Source: Ochotona curzoniae (Eukaryota; Chordata; Mammalia; Lagomorpha; Ochotonidae). Taken from it: 64,000 bases of DNA. Below, piece after piece: positions 1-12,542 of the stretch. The notes beneath the pieces are model-generated. The model was given only the letters and a program-made list of their open reading frames with translations, was not told the DNA's origin and searched no databases. Made by a program: the position numbers and the translations under genes. The stretch covers positions 33,488,501 to 33,552,500 of the forward strand of contig NW_024465885.1 of NCBI RefSeq assembly GCF_017591425.1, read 5' to 3'. How positions within the stretch are numbered: position 1 is the first letter of the stretch; each line of letters opens with the position of its first letter.

Positions 1-360
1 TAAATTATTCACAATCTAGAATGAGAGTATGTGAACCCCAATTGGTAGACTTCTAATTAAAAAATTATTAAAAACAACATGGGGCTTGTAACTGACTACC
101 AGTTGATAAGAAATAGAGCTGACCTGAAAAACTCAGCTCCCTACCTGCGGGATTCGGCATCATTTTGAGGGTATCAATGTCAACAGAATTGGATTAGAGG
201 ATACTCACCAGGTCTGAGAACTGTTGAGAACACTAGAATAAACAAATTGTACAGATTCCCTCATGGCAGATATGGAAAGAGCTGAACTATGCATCGTAAT
301 TAGTAAATGGTAAATAAAGCGTCATTTAAAAAATATTTTTAAAGTTAGAATAAATCATTT
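1..360. other. Unannotated AT-rich sequence
   Basis: No gene, RNA gene or recognisable repeat is seen before the first SINE tail. Confidence 0.5.
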
Positions 361-692
361 TTTAATTTAAAATAAATCTTTTTAAGATTTATTTATTTGT
401 ATTGCAAAGTGAGATATACAGAGAAGAGGAGAGACAGAGAGGAATATTTTTCATCCCTTGGTTTAATCCCCAATGGCCGGAGCTGAGCTGATCCAAGAAA
501 GCAGCCAGGAGCTTCTTCTGGGTCTCCCACACTGGTGCAGGGGCCCAAGACTTTGGGTCATCCTTGACTGTTTTGCCAGGCCACATTCAGGGAGCTGGAT
601 GGGAAGCAGGCTGCTGGGACTTGTACTGACCCAAATAGGATCCCAGTGAGTGCAACGCGAGGACTCTAGCCACTGGACCACAGAGCCAGGTC
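361..692 (-). mobile_element. Lagomorph C-type SINE, near full length
   Basis: Read on the minus strand, it has the tRNA-like head with a degraded A box, then the body motifs ctttgggtcat and ggagctggatgggaag, and a pyrimidine-rich then A-rich tail, which appears on the plus strand as aagatttatttatttgta. It is about 330 bp, the usual family length, with moderate divergence. The small open frames across it have no coding support. Confidence 0.88.
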
Positions 693-3243
693 CATAAATC
701 ATCATTTCTAAAATGAAATCTGCCTTGACATACACTAATATATTTCAGAAGACATTTGGAAAAATGCTGACTTCATATTGTTTTCCCAGATTTTTTACGT
801 GTTGAATGTTCCTTTGATGGCACAGAGCTATAATAAGTAAGCAGCAATTGATTCTTATCAGTCTGGTGCAGAACTCTACATCCCCAAATGATAGGATGCT
901 CTCTGATATTCATAACAAATTTCTTTGGCTCACATCTGGCTTTATATTGAAGGATTATATTAAAGGATTATCTCAGGAAGGAGTTTTCAGATACTCTCAG
1001 ATGAGGATTGTCACCAGAATGACCAATGTTATTTTCAGAGTTGAAAGTTTCAACCTTATTTCCCAGATTCTGGAGAGAGTAAGAAATTAGATACCGGTTT
1101 TCCAAAGCTTCCAAACAAGATTTGAAATGTTTCAGATTGGCTCACACACTGAAGTGCAGGCACGGTGGCACTCCCAAAGAGACCATGGGAATTCTGTCTC
1201 TACTTTCTGCCCAAACGTTATGCTGTGAATGCTTTTCATTTGATTGACCATTCCTGAGTTGGATTTTTTATTTAAATAAATAAATAGCATATAATATGCT
1301 TACTTCATATATAGTAATTAGGTTATATAGGTTTAAACTGATATTTGACAATGGAACATTTCTCTGAGTTGTATGAGTCATTCAAGAAATTGCTGAACCT
1401 AAAAACCGGTTTGTGGTAAGACAGAACTTGTAGTTGGCGGAGTTAAAATAGCCAGAAAGGTCATTTGCAGCAGGCATCTGAAGTTGCGACAGTCAGGTGT
1501 GACATAGCTCTAAATGTATAAAGTCCTTGCTAACTCTAGAGTATAATGAATTGAGTTTCCAGGTTCCTAGTTACTTTTGAATCATTGGACAGTTAGTTGT
1601 TTGAGTGGAAAAATGGCACTCATTTTGTGTAAAACAACAACAAACAACAAAAAACATACTCAATGAAGCAAAATGCAGGAAATGATGCTTCCAAAAATGA
1701 TCAACTGCAAAACAAGCTTGTCTCCAACCCCATCTCATTATCCTATGGATAGAAAAGGATGACCTCAGCTTGCCTTCACAAGTACACCAATCCCCAAGGT
1801 TGTGTTCCAGAAAAACTTGCTTTGAAGTGTCATTGTCTCTAACTATCTTATTATATATTTAAAGAAAAGGGCTTATTTCACAGGATAAAACTTAATACGT
1901 TTTAACAAGCTAGTATCCCTTATTCATAAGCAGCTTTCCTTGAAATAAGAAGATTGTCATTATCTGGTCAGTTATGAAATCTTTATTGGATATTTCCATT
2001 ATGAATTTTTTTGCTCCTTCATTTTCGAAATTATTTCCCTCTTAATTGTGCTTTTTACTGAGTAAAATTCTTGATGCTAAAGTAGTTTAATTAATCTTCT
2101 TTCTAACTTTTGCATCTTATTTTAAGAAATAGATACACATTTGAAGTAAAAAGGTTCCTGATTTACATTTACCTCTCAAACTAATATTATTTCTGATTTA
2201 TAATTAGGCTTGTAACCCACTTGAATTTTTACTTTGAGTATAATGAGAACTTAACATAAATATATCACTATCTACTTCCATTATTTAAAAACCAAATAAT
2301 TGATATACAACTTTTATTATTATGTGTACTTTTTCTTTCAGATATTTCCAAATTTATAAAATACGCTTTATAAAATAGTACCAAGAGTTTCCATATACCC
2401 TATACTTTGCTTGCCTATTATTGATATATTTGTGTATTTGTCATAATATTTAAGTTTTTATTTAGATCTGCAGTTCATCTGGATTAGTTTTTATATAGAC
2501 CGAGTTAGGAGTGAATGTATTCCTTTCCCATAAACCAGTGTCAAATTGGCATTGATTGACAAGCCATATTAAAGTGTCATAACTGTCATATTGACATTAT
2601 TTTTTAGAATACTTCTGAAATGTATTTGTTTTTCCTGTTTTAGTCTATATTATTTTGCCAGAAACTCAGCATTTTGGTACGATTTTAAACTTTATAATGT
2701 AACTACACTTGAAAATGAAATATCCCATGATGTTTTTTCCATATATCATTAAGATCGTGCCCTTTTTGGAGGTTATGGTAACCCAATATCTCTTCCTCGT
2801 TGTTTCTCTCTGCTCTCATTAAAGATGTTAGTTCTCAGTTTAGCACATGCTTTTGTAATTGCCATATGCTGCCCTTTTCAGACACCAAACTAAGGGACTG
2901 CTCAGTCTTAGAGCTGACACTTAGAAAATGTTCTCATACTAGACACATTAAAAAACTAATTGCTTCTGGTGAATTCTGTTGTGGTAAAGCAAAGCTGATT
3001 TCTTAAATTTCAACTCTGTTATTTTATTTCAGGAAAAATATAATTGATTTTTATATTTATTTTTGATACAGTGTTGATAGTAAATTTACAAATGACTCAC
3101 TTTATAGAACATTGTAGAGTTTTTCATTGTTATATATAAGAGATTGATTTATATGTTTTACTAATTCTTATGCTGTTTATATATCTATTATTATTATTAT
3201 TATTAACATTATGGCAGTGCTTAGATTCCCATTTAAAATATCA
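693..3243. other. Unannotated unique-looking sequence
   Basis: This is AT-rich DNA with scattered short open frames (848-1090, 2800-3006) that resemble no family I know. I saw no splice-framed exon, tRNA or clear repeat. Confidence 0.5.
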
Positions 3244-3570
3244 TTATGGGAATGCCAATGTGGTGGCACAACAGGATAATCCTACATTCTGTGGCACTGG
3301 TATCCAATATGGGTGCTGGTTTGTGTCTTGTCTGTTGTACTTCCAATCTGGTTCTCTGCTTACAGAGACTTGGAAAAGCAGTGTGGGATAGCCCAAGTTT
3401 TGGGGACCCTGCATCCACATGGGAGACTGGGAAGAAGTTCCTGGATCTCAGATTCAGATCAGCTCACCTTTAGCAGTTTCGGTATTTGGGCAATGAACCA
3501 GTGCATAGAAGAAGTTCTCAATATCTCCTTCTCACCCTGTAAAATCTGATATTCAAATAAAAATATTAGA
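3244..3570 (+). mobile_element. Old C-type SINE
   Basis: Diverged plus-strand copy. The family order is kept: ccaatatgggtgctggtt, then ttccaatctggttctctg, then gaaaagcagtgtgggatag, then catccacatgggagact, and a tail of aaataaaaatatta. Divergence is well above that of the young copies at 12.5, 25.6 and 35.4 kb. Confidence 0.8.
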
Positions 3571-4884
3571 ATCCAGAGGAGAGATACTTAAGATGAATCC
3601 ATTCTGGTAAGGTGATTGCTCATCAAGCTTCTCTGGCAATGGGAATGTGAATTTTTCATCTGGAAGTGTCCTGCCTTGACACAGGCATAGCATTTTGGAG
3701 ATTCCTGGGAACCCTTGGGTTCATGTGGAACTAATGATGCTGTGAGAGCTGTGATTTTTTTTTTTCCTATTCCATATCTTTCACTATTGAGTTTCTTCCT
3801 GGTCTCCATTGTGAAAGACCAGCATGGCAGCAAAGGAAGGACCGAAGTCTCTCAGTGTATTTTTAGTGAGGCTGAAGGATTCTCTTCAGGAATTTGATGA
3901 ATCAAAGATAGCTTGGAGTAAGTTAAGACATAGCAATGAAATGTCTTCATTTTTAGTCACTTTGTTCTAATTTAGGAAACCAGGTTTCTCCTGAAGGACA
4001 GCCTTTTTCATGCATGAGCAGGAAAAAGCCCTTGGTCTCAAAGGTAAGTCAAGAATGTAAACGCCATTTGAGTTCAGCCCGAGAAGCCTCTGTGGCTTGA
4101 GAATCCTGTTTCATATTCTGTGTTAGGGTCTGATAAGGAGTAAACTCAAAGACTTAATTCAAAGTCTGGAAAGCCTCTCTATACTTGTTAGCTTTGTCCA
4201 AAATTTTGCCCAAGTACCCATTTATATGCCAGAGTTCCTTTAGAGTTAAGGAAACTTGGATATGAATGGGTCTCACGAACACTCCAGGAACATAGTAGAG
4301 AAATAAAAGTAAATGGCAAGTTGCCAAATGTGTTAACAGGTAGTCTAGGATTGGAGTACAGGAGACAGTGGTAGTGTTAGGTGGTTAGTATAGACCATAC
4401 AACATTCTTTGTGGCAGGTTAAAGGAGGGCAACTGTAGAGTTGTGGATAACTGCTACAAACTAAACATTGAGTTTATCTTAAATAGTACATGATGCTTAG
4501 ATATAAGTGAATCTTAGACATCTTGCTGTTCTGAAAAACTGACTTAGCTGGAGGTACCATAGTTAACACTTATATTTGAGGCCAAATCTTTCTGTCCCCC
4601 TCACTTATATCCTGGACACACTGTGGCCTAGAAAAATATCATTTTTTTTTCTTCCTGCAAGCATTCACAGTCCAAAGAATTGCAATAATCAATGATACAC
4701 TCCAAATAGGTGTATGCTATCTAATGTAAGAGAAAAAGAAATAAAAGCATCTCTATGTTTCTGCCTGTGTCCTCATATGGCATCCCTCAGATTCCATGGT
4801 GTGTGGAAACACAGCACTATGGACCTAAAGTAAAGTGGTTTATAAACTGAGGTAAATTTTATTTATAATATTGGAAAAGTAAGA
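3571..4884. other. Unannotated sequence
   Basis: AT-rich, apparently unique. Open frames of 60-81 codons at 3588-3897 overlap on both strands and look random. Confidence 0.45.
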
Positions 4885-5185
4885 AAGACTTTTTCTTTTT
4901 ATAATTTTAATTTATTAGAATTTCAGAAAGAAAGAGACCTTTTATCACCTGTTGTTTTACTCCCCAGGTAGCTGGCCAGTACTGGGCCAGGCTGGGAGAC
5001 TGGAACTTCTTTGAGATTTCCCATGTGTGTGGCAAAGACCCAAATACTTGGATGATCTTCTGCTTCTTCCCTCAGGATATTAGCAAGGAGTTGGCTCAGA
5101 AGTGGAGCAACTACCAAGTGAACCAGCACCCATATGAGATGTGAGTGTTATAGTGACAACTTTGCCTCTTGGCCACATTGCTGAA
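4885..5185 (-). mobile_element. Old C-type SINE
   Basis: On the plus strand it reads tail first (ataattttaatttattag), then gggagactggaacttc, then the exon-like segment cagaagtggagcaact, then cagcacccatatgagatg, which is the complement of the family's B-box flank. The order and spacing fit a minus-strand SINE. The 68-codon open frame here is SINE-derived. Confidence 0.75.
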
Positions 5186-5299
5186 CAAAGGAGTACATTC
5201 ATGCCCTTATCTTCACCTGCATCATTTTCCATGCTTCCTTATGATCCTGTCCTGATATTCTTGACCTCTAAGTCTTTACCACATCATATCATTGAATAC

Positions 5300-5362
5300 A
5301 TTATATATTATATATAATACATTATATAATATAATACATACTAATATATTATATATTACATA
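5300..5362. repeat. AT-rich palindromic low-complexity tract
   Basis: Runs of tatata and its self-complementary variants with almost no G or C. They could form cruciforms, and length variation between individuals is likely. Confidence 0.8.
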
Positions 5363-6118
5363 TGCAATAATTTTGAATCATATATTGAAAAAAATATATA
5401 TATAATATAAAATACAGTTTCCCTAGGCACAGTCTATCGCAGTATTTTATGTTGTGGTCTGTAAAGATAGGATGGATGTCAATAGCAACGGTGCTTTAAG
5501 GGAGAATGCAGAACTCAACAGTGGAAAGACAATCTACAAAATGTGCCTCAATCAGAAACCTTCATTTGTTCCAAAATTTTATCCCAGTATCTGTCACATG
5601 TCAGAATAGCTTCCTAAAGGGAAATTGAGGTGCAAGAAGTCCAACATTCGTGTTACCAAAAGGCAGAGAGGGATTATCCTGGTCTTCCCTGAAAGCCTGT
5701 CCTCTGCGCCTTTAAGACTGGCAGTGACACTAATCACTTTTAACTATCGATCACATCCAGGTGGTTTTAATTGAGAGCGAGCTATTCTGGAATGTAAGAA
5801 TCTATGAAAAAACAAAAGTAGAGAAGTCTGTTTTTTACTGAGCCTTCTAGGAGGCCCAGATGAACCCACAAGAAATGTTGCAAGGGTCTGCAATTCTAAA
5901 CACTAATGTTTACATCTCTCTCCTAAGAAATCTTGTTGATTTTTGATTGTTGATTGTCCCATACACTACATTAATTAAAGAATTATCTCATTTGAATAAT
6001 AATAGCAAGAGAAAATAATAAAAACCTAAATACATTCGTGTAAAGCTATAAAGAAAATGTCTTTCAGTTCTCTACTTAGTATATTAAACAAAGAATAAAT
6101 AAGATCAGATTGGGCAGG
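5363..6118. other. Unannotated sequence
   Basis: AT-rich with no open frame of note and no repeat recognised. Confidence 0.4.
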
Positions 6119-6440
6119 AGTTTAATGCAGTAATTAAAACACCACCTGGCACAGATGTGTCCCATTTCAGAGTATTAAAGTTTGAATATCGGTTCTACTT
6201 ATAATTCTGACTTCCTGGTGTTACACCATCTTTGGAATTAGCAAGCGACGATAGCAGTATCTTTATCCTTGCAACTCATTTGGAAGAGCTGGAATGAGTT
6301 TGAATCACCTATCTTCAGCTTGAATGATTCCACAGTGTTGTAGATATTTGAACAATGAAGCAGCAAATGGAAAAATCTCTCCCTTTCTCTTCCTCTTTCC
6401 CTCTCTGCCAGCATACCTTCTCTTTTCTAGTGAGCATCAC
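6119..6440 (+). mobile_element. Ancient C-type SINE
   Basis: Heavily diverged plus-strand copy. A B-box relic (tatcggttctacttataat) and a late pyrimidine-rich segment (ctctccctttctcttcctc) sit at roughly the right distance. The middle is hard to align by eye, so the borders are approximate. Confidence 0.5.
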
Positions 6441-8029
6441 ATTATGAAAAGAGCATAAAAATAACAAAAAAATAAATCTACATTACTTCGTTAATGTTTC
6501 CTTGGATTTTTTTTTTAAATCAAAGTTGGGATAGCAATACAGCACAATGGAAAATTACCAAGTCTCATGAAATTCTCAGATTTTATCATTTTTACATGTT
6601 AGCAAGTCTTCTTGTCACCTTTTCTTAGATACTGGCAGAAGATATAACACTTCTTGGTGAGGCACAAATGGCTTTAATAGTCACAACAGTTCCACTAGTC
6701 AGAATATCAGTATTTTCTTGAACAGATTTCTCCAGCTGTAATTCCCACAGGGTGATTCAAGGAGAGGCAGGCCAGGTGAGGCTTGCACATGGGGTGAGTT
6801 TTGTTAGCAGGAGAAAATCTCTGAGTTTAAGGAATGTAATTCTTCTGTAACCAGCAGTCAGCAGTCCTTCCCAGGCTCCAGAGACAGACACGATTTCCCT
6901 GTTCTGGACAGTAAACAAATCTGCCCTTTGTGCAGAAGGGAGACATGATTTCTATCTTCCAAGCTGTTCACTGAGCAAACATTGATAATAGTCCAGACCA
7001 AAGAGGGCAGAAATGAAAGAGACCTAGCAGGATTGTCTGTCATAAATGTGTACTATAGTCGTATACTGGCTTCATTTCTGCAAAATCTTTTCATAAATCC
7101 ATTCTTCGATGAACTACTTTGGTTAAATTGACATTTAGTTGCTGGGGAAAAATTATTTTTTTTCTACATTTAAAATAGGCTGCTGTTGATGCAGCCTCAA
7201 GGTGCAAAGATGAAATATGCCTGTGAACCTCCGCTCTGCATTCATATCCTGATCTTAATCAGTTAAACAAGTTCCATAGCTATTCAGGTTACCTTCGAAA
7301 TACACATGGTTTTCTGTTTAGTTTTTTCCATTGCTCATTCTATGTGACTAGTTGCATCACTTCAGGGAGATGCATTACATCCAGAGATCATAAATTCACA
7401 TTGGAAAAGGGATGCTGAATCATTTTTAAGTCCAAAACAGACCAGAAAGCCTTCCGAGTCCAAAGTAGCATTTCTTTAAATATGCCAGAGTCCATGATTA
7501 ACTCTAATGAGTAAGACACTTTGTTTTCATAAACAAAGAATATTAGTATCTGCTTTCTATTTAGGGACTCTAGATTAATAGTTCTATATTGGAGATCCAA
7601 ATCTAATTTGTGAAATTATCCTTAGTTTTACCCTTAAAGATAATTAGTTCAATCTAAATTGCGTTTATCCCATCCATTGAGTAATAGCTGCAGAAATGAC
7701 AGTGATATCAGACAGTATGCCTGTGCTCAATTGTTGCTGGACAAACTAGGATTAGTGTTAATCTCTGGTTGTTTTCTCTCAGTTTCTCTAAAAGCTTAAT
7801 GAGGACAAAGATCAAATTGGGACTGACACCTGAGGAGACTAATGAACTCAGCAAATAATTTAAGTTGGACATTCTTGCAATAGATTGGGAGGGATTCACA
7901 AGGATGGTTCCTTTGTAAGGAAGTCTATGGAGGCAGTTTTGAAAGAAAAAAATCAATGATATCCCTGCCTCCACACATTTTTGAGAATTCTGCCTGGCAA
8001 TTAGCCATTTGATTACTATTTACATATTC
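6441..8029. other. Unannotated sequence
   Basis: Mostly unique-looking. The segment 6640-7050 is richer in G and C and could be an old LTR remnant, but no termini or polyadenylation signal could be fixed. Open frames of 61-88 codons have no recognisable products. Confidence 0.4.
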
Positions 8030-9926
8030 ATTTTAATTATATTTTTGGCAATCTTTACATTGTTAATTAGGGTAAAAAGGTACAAGGGCTATAGAAAAGT
8101 GGGTAAGACCACTATTTCCCTATTGTTTCCTTCATATATCTGAGGTAAAGGGAATATTGAGGGAGAAGCCCAACCCAGTCTCCAATGTGCTCAGGTCCCG
8201 GATGTGGGGCATGCTCTGAGATCCTTGCTCAAATGGTTTTGATAGTTCACCAGTTATGAATCGCTGCCAATTTTGCCACTTCAGGCACGATGAGGCTTTT
8301 GAAGAATCCACTGATTAACATAGTCCATCATACAATCTCCATTTGTCCAGTATTTTGCTGCCAACATATAGCAGAGGTGGTTGATTGACCTATTCTATCT
8401 TCCATCTTTTCTTGCTTAGGGTTCTGAGTCTGCCATTTTGATTAAGGGGATCCCCAAAGAAACTTTGAGATGTTCCCAGACCAGATTCCTATATGTACTA
8501 GCAAGTACAGGGCCTGCCACAGTCCATCACCCCAATCAATTGGTGATTGCAACTGCTGGGTTGGTTCTGTTTTCAGCCCCGACTTCCACTGGAACCAATG
8601 GGTGTTGCAGTCCAACCTGGCTCTGCCCATCACATAAAACAATGGGAGCTGCAGCCCAGTCAGAGCGACCCACAATAACCCCCACCAGGCCTGCCCCTAA
8701 CCGGATTTGCCAGTATGTGTAGCATACTAGTCCAGTCTGCCCTATATCCCATTTGGCTCTCGTACATGTGGATGGGTATTGAAGCTTAGTTCCATCTAAT
8801 CAGCTCAACTATCCAGCCCTCACGGATGTTGTTGAGTGCCTCTCTGTCTAGCCACCCTAGCCCCTGTCCTAGTTATTTTGTACCCTCCAGTGGTAGTGGT
8901 AACCCAAGAGGGAGGAGCCCACTATTTCCCTCCCAGGTCTCCCTTACTCCTGGATTATGCACTCTCCAGGTTGTTCTGTGGTTAGACTTGACAGTATTAA
9001 TTCCCAGTGCCAGCTTCTGCTATGGGTAAGCCCCAATAACTCTCATCAACTCTAATTTTGTTTGCACAAGTAGGAATAGTCTTCCCATCCTGGTTCTTCC
9101 CTGATCTGGTTCACATGAGGCACACAGGTGCTGTAGCCCTGCCTAATCTGGTCTGTCCCCATCCCAGCTCATGCTCTTCAGTGGGAGTAGCTGTCCAGCA
9201 AGGGACCCACCCCTTACTCCCCTGCCAGCTCTGCCCCTCCCTTCTTGATTCTCATGTGTGCTGATTGGGTGCTGCGGTCACATCTGGCACAGGCAGCCTC
9301 ACCTTGGCATTCCATGTTATGTACTGCTTTTGTTGCGACCGAACCTGGCTTGACCCACACTCTGCTCCAGTGTTTCGATTTGCCAATGGACGACGCAGAC
9401 TGATTCAGCCTGGTCTGTCCCCGACCCCTGCCAAATGTATGCCAGTGGGACACTTTCCATAACCTCTTCTGGGCTGTTTCCTTCCATGCTTCTTGCGCTT
9501 ATTTGAAGGATTCATGTCCTGCCAGAGGAGTTGCTCAGACTCCTCCCTCAGAACCCCTCCTGGTGCCAGGTTTCACGCATACCAGTGGGTCCATGGGCCA
9601 GCACTACTCAGTTCACCTCCTGTCCCAGCAGGTACAGTGGCTTTTAACTGGTCTTCAACCCATTCTGGTTCTTGCTGTTGGATGTTTCAGCCCAGCCACA
9701 GATTGTCCATATCTACATATAGCTCATACATGGCTTAGTTGGGGTTGAAATGCAGCCTTGTTCGTCCCACGTCTACCCTGGTCCTCCAGAACATCAGAAG
9801 GTGTTGCAGTCTGACCCTGACCAATGCATCAAGTCCCAGTCCACACTTGTGCCGAGGGAGACTACAACTGTATCCCGATCAGAATGCAGCCCCATTCCAG
9901 CCTAAGAGCCTCTTAGTCATAATCTC

Positions 9927-9979
9927 CACCCAGCCAGGGTCTCCCCACCCAGCCAGGGTCTCCTCACCCAGCCAGGGTC
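9927..9979. repeat. Three tandem copies of a 17-18 bp unit
   Basis: The unit cacccagccagggtct occurs three times in a row with only single-base length changes between copies. It lies inside the GC-rich repeat and is probably a local minisatellite expansion. Confidence 0.85.
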
Positions 9980-10607
9980 TGCCCCCAGCTTGCCAACCAG
10001 GCCTGTTCCCAGCCAGTGTTCAGCATGACAGTGTTTGCTCTGGCTCAGCTTGCCATAGCCTGTCGCCTGCCACGACTACTGCCTTAGACCCTGTGGCTCA
10101 TGGTCCTTGGCTCACGCAGACCAATTGGTGCAAGAACCTAGCTGGGCATGTCTTGTGTTCCATCCTGGTTTCTAATTTAACTTGTGCACTAAGCTTTGCT
10201 CAGTACTGCCTGGTGCACCCGATCCAACACCTTTCCATACACTGATGAGCAGTTGGAGCTACTTTGTCCAGCTTGTCTGACCCCCAGGATTGGACCTCCT
10301 GTTCACCAGTGGGAACTATGGTTCACCAGGGGAGTTTTCCAAGTTTCTCCCCTTTTTCCCCTCCCATACTAAATGCTCATACATACCGTCGGGTTTTAGG
10401 CCAGTGCCTGGCACAGACTGGCTTTCCTTTTGGCCTTGCATGACCTGATGAACATAGCAGCCCGGCCCACCCCACACCCTATTCATGATGCATATTTGGT
10501 GCTGCTGCCTTGACCAGTCCAGACTGTTGAGGGTTCCTTTACCTGTGGTTGGTGGTAAGCTCCTTGGTCACACCCAGCTTAGTCCATCAACACCCTCACT
10601 AGTATAC

Positions 10608-10698
10608 CATCCAGTGGGGTTAGAATTTCCACAGGATTTGGCCTACACAGCCATATCATCCAGTGGGGTTAGAATTTCCACAGGATTTGGCCTACACA
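10608..10698. repeat. Perfect 42-bp direct duplication, period 49
   Basis: The 42 bases from 10608 to 10649 recur unchanged from 10657 to 10698, separated by 7 bases. A perfect copy inside an otherwise degenerate element points to a recent tandem duplication or an assembly-level slip. Confidence 0.9.
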
Positions 10699-10750
10699 TC
10701 CCCACACAATCTACCCCCGGATATGGTTCTTGAATGCTAGTTAGTGTCAT

Positions 10751-11517
10751 GGCCCTGCCTACTGTGACCCCTCTGCTGATCCATCATCATGTCAGGTAAT
10801 GGAGACATCCTGCTGCACAAGCCCCAAGCCTTAGCTTCTGCATGAACTCAGTACTCAGCATTGTTAAGTAATTACAGGTTCTTCAGAAGAAGATTTACTG
10901 TCATCGGGAATCTTTAGGGTTGATTCACGTCCCCAAAGCACTGTGGGTCCATCATGGAGCTACCTAACCAGCAAATCAAAGAACCAAAATCCCAGAACTC
11001 CCTGGCCGGGTGGCCAGTAGGCAGAGCCTGGTGCCAATTGGCGCACTGGCTGCCCGGGGACAGCTCACCACATGCACCTGGTGGCTGGCATGTGGGATCT
11101 AGGCATGAGACGCCCTGTCCTGAGGCCCCTCACAGCCAGGCAGTGGCTAGAAATTTAAACCCTCAGGCCCAAGGTCGCACCCCTGCAACTCAAGCTCAAG
11201 GCGAGCTGCAGGTGGGCCCCGGATCAGCCTAACAAAGCCCTGGAGACTTACCCCAAAGAGGTCAACTCCTGGGGTCCTGGCAGGCCTGGGGACAGCTCAC
11301 CACATGCACATGGTGGATGGTGTGTGGGATACAGGCATGAGATGTCCTGTCCTGAGACCCTTACATATTCATTTATATAAATGGACCATATTTCATATAC
11401 TCAATATATTCAGTTTTAAGAATATAATAATTTCCACCTTACCTCTTTATTTTCTATCCCCCCCAAATTAATGTATACCATTGGAGAAAATATAACTTTT
11501 TCTAGTTAATCGTTAAA
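10751..11517. other. Unclassified GC-rich block next to the 8-10.7 kb repeat
   Basis: The GC-rich character continues to about 11370 but the unit pattern changes. It may be the upstream part of the same minus-strand element or a separate LTR. No tRNA-like primer site or TG...CA ends could be fixed. From 11371 the sequence returns to AT-rich. Confidence 0.4.
11056..11360. repeat. Pair of 73-bp direct repeats, period 232
   Basis: 11056-11128 and 11288-11360 match with about nine differences. Both begin ggggacagctcaccacatg and end in tgtcctgag(g/a)ccc. The 159 bp between them is GC-rich and not repeated. Confidence 0.85.
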
Positions 11518-11762
11518 AAATATTTTAAAGAGATATGTGCAGAAATTTCAGGCAATGGTTTACTCCCAAGGCTGGAGTGCGTACCCAGGCACATAATCCA
11601 CATCTCCCATACTATGGTAGGAACCCACGTACTTCAGCCATTACCACTAGCATTCCATTCCAAATTTTCACCAGGAGAAGGCTGGAATTAAAAGCTGGTA
11701 TTAGTAACTGAACCCTGATATACAAGAATAGGACATCAGCATCTTAACCACTCTGCTAATTT
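11518..11762 (-). mobile_element. Ancient C-type SINE
   Basis: Plus-strand reading gives a tail relic (ttttaaagagatatgtgcag), then ggtttactcccaaggctgg, cacatctcccatactatgg and a terminal accactctgct. The order matches a minus-strand SINE with heavy decay. Borders are approximate. Confidence 0.55.
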
Positions 11763-12525
11763 CAAAAATGAAAACTAAAGCATAGCAATAATTTGCCTAG
11801 AATTTAAAATGCATCCAGAAGGGATAAATGGTGCCATAGTGACTATCAGCTTCCAATTGTCTTTGAAATTAGAGGGCCTGGGACACTACATCTGTACAAG
11901 ACAGTTTATGCAATGAATAGTAAACAGAATGAATACAAGATAAATGCCAGATTTTCCTGTTGTTATTGTAGCTTCTTTCAGTCTTATGCCTGCAGTTTGA
12001 AGTCAAGTGCCACTATCCTATGCTTCTCTGAGGTCTCCATGCTTTGGGGATAATACTGTTTTGCTATCACCTTACATTCTATCTTTCTGAGATTGTGTGA
12101 CACCAGAGACTCATTCTGTGTCCATATTTGTGCATGCTATATGGGAATATGCCAAAACTGACTGGGAAGTTTAACAGCCTAACTTAAACTTAATTAACTT
12201 TTAAAGAGCTTTCATCTTATAGCAATCATATTCTGAGACTAGGGTTCAACATGTAGGTTTTGCAACCCCTTCAGCTTTCTTCCTTCAACAAAAGCATTCT
12301 AAAATTTCTAAAAATGAATCCCCTTTTAAAACATAAAGTGTCAGTACAATTTCTGTAACTTCTCTAAATCTGCTCAGAAGCCAAGATTCAGGAAATGAAC
12401 AAAAAATTTCTCAGCTTTCTATAATCCTTGAGACTTTGGAACTGTGTGATTTGTTGGCTTTACGGCATATATTAGTGTCCAGTTAAAGGGCATTTTACAG
12501 GGCAAATATCGTAGGAATGCATCTC
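11763..12525. other. Unannotated sequence
   Basis: AT-rich, no open frame or repeat recognised. Confidence 0.4.
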
Positions 12526-12541
12526 AAAAGATAAAGTGGGG
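12526..12541. repeat. Target-site duplication, left copy
   Basis: Sixteen bases, repeated exactly at 12876-12891 on the other side of the SINE. Part of the A run may be shared with the SINE tail. Confidence 0.9.
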
Positions 12542-12542
12542 T

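Larger units (their letters stand above)
8030..10750 (-). mobile_element. Long GC-rich lagomorph repeat (L1 tail-like module)
   Basis: About 2.7 kb, much more GC-rich than its surroundings, built of degenerate units in which motifs such as gctgcagctcccattg and actgcaacacccattgg (minus strand) recur. Its last 330 bp (8030-8355, minus) align by eye with 42955-43310 on the plus strand. Both contain atggactatg, then gagc(a/g)tgccccacatc, then acccac then a block near taatcaa/attaacaa, and an A-rich end. At 42 kb the same module follows L1 ORF2 sequence, so it may be an L1 3' tail. Here no ORF2 precedes it, so an independent repeat is also possible. The long open frames inside (for example 9739-10245, 168 codons, plus) run on the opposite strand and are not credible genes. 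Confidence 0.6.

Noticed and set aside
4922..5150. Possible exon with cag borders
   Set aside because: Fits a minus-strand SINE from tail to B-box flank.
9739..10245. 168-codon open frame on the plus strand
   Set aside because: It lies inside the GC-rich repeat on the strand opposite to the element, has low-complexity composition (SPHPARVSSPSQ) from a tandem repeat, and resembles no protein family.
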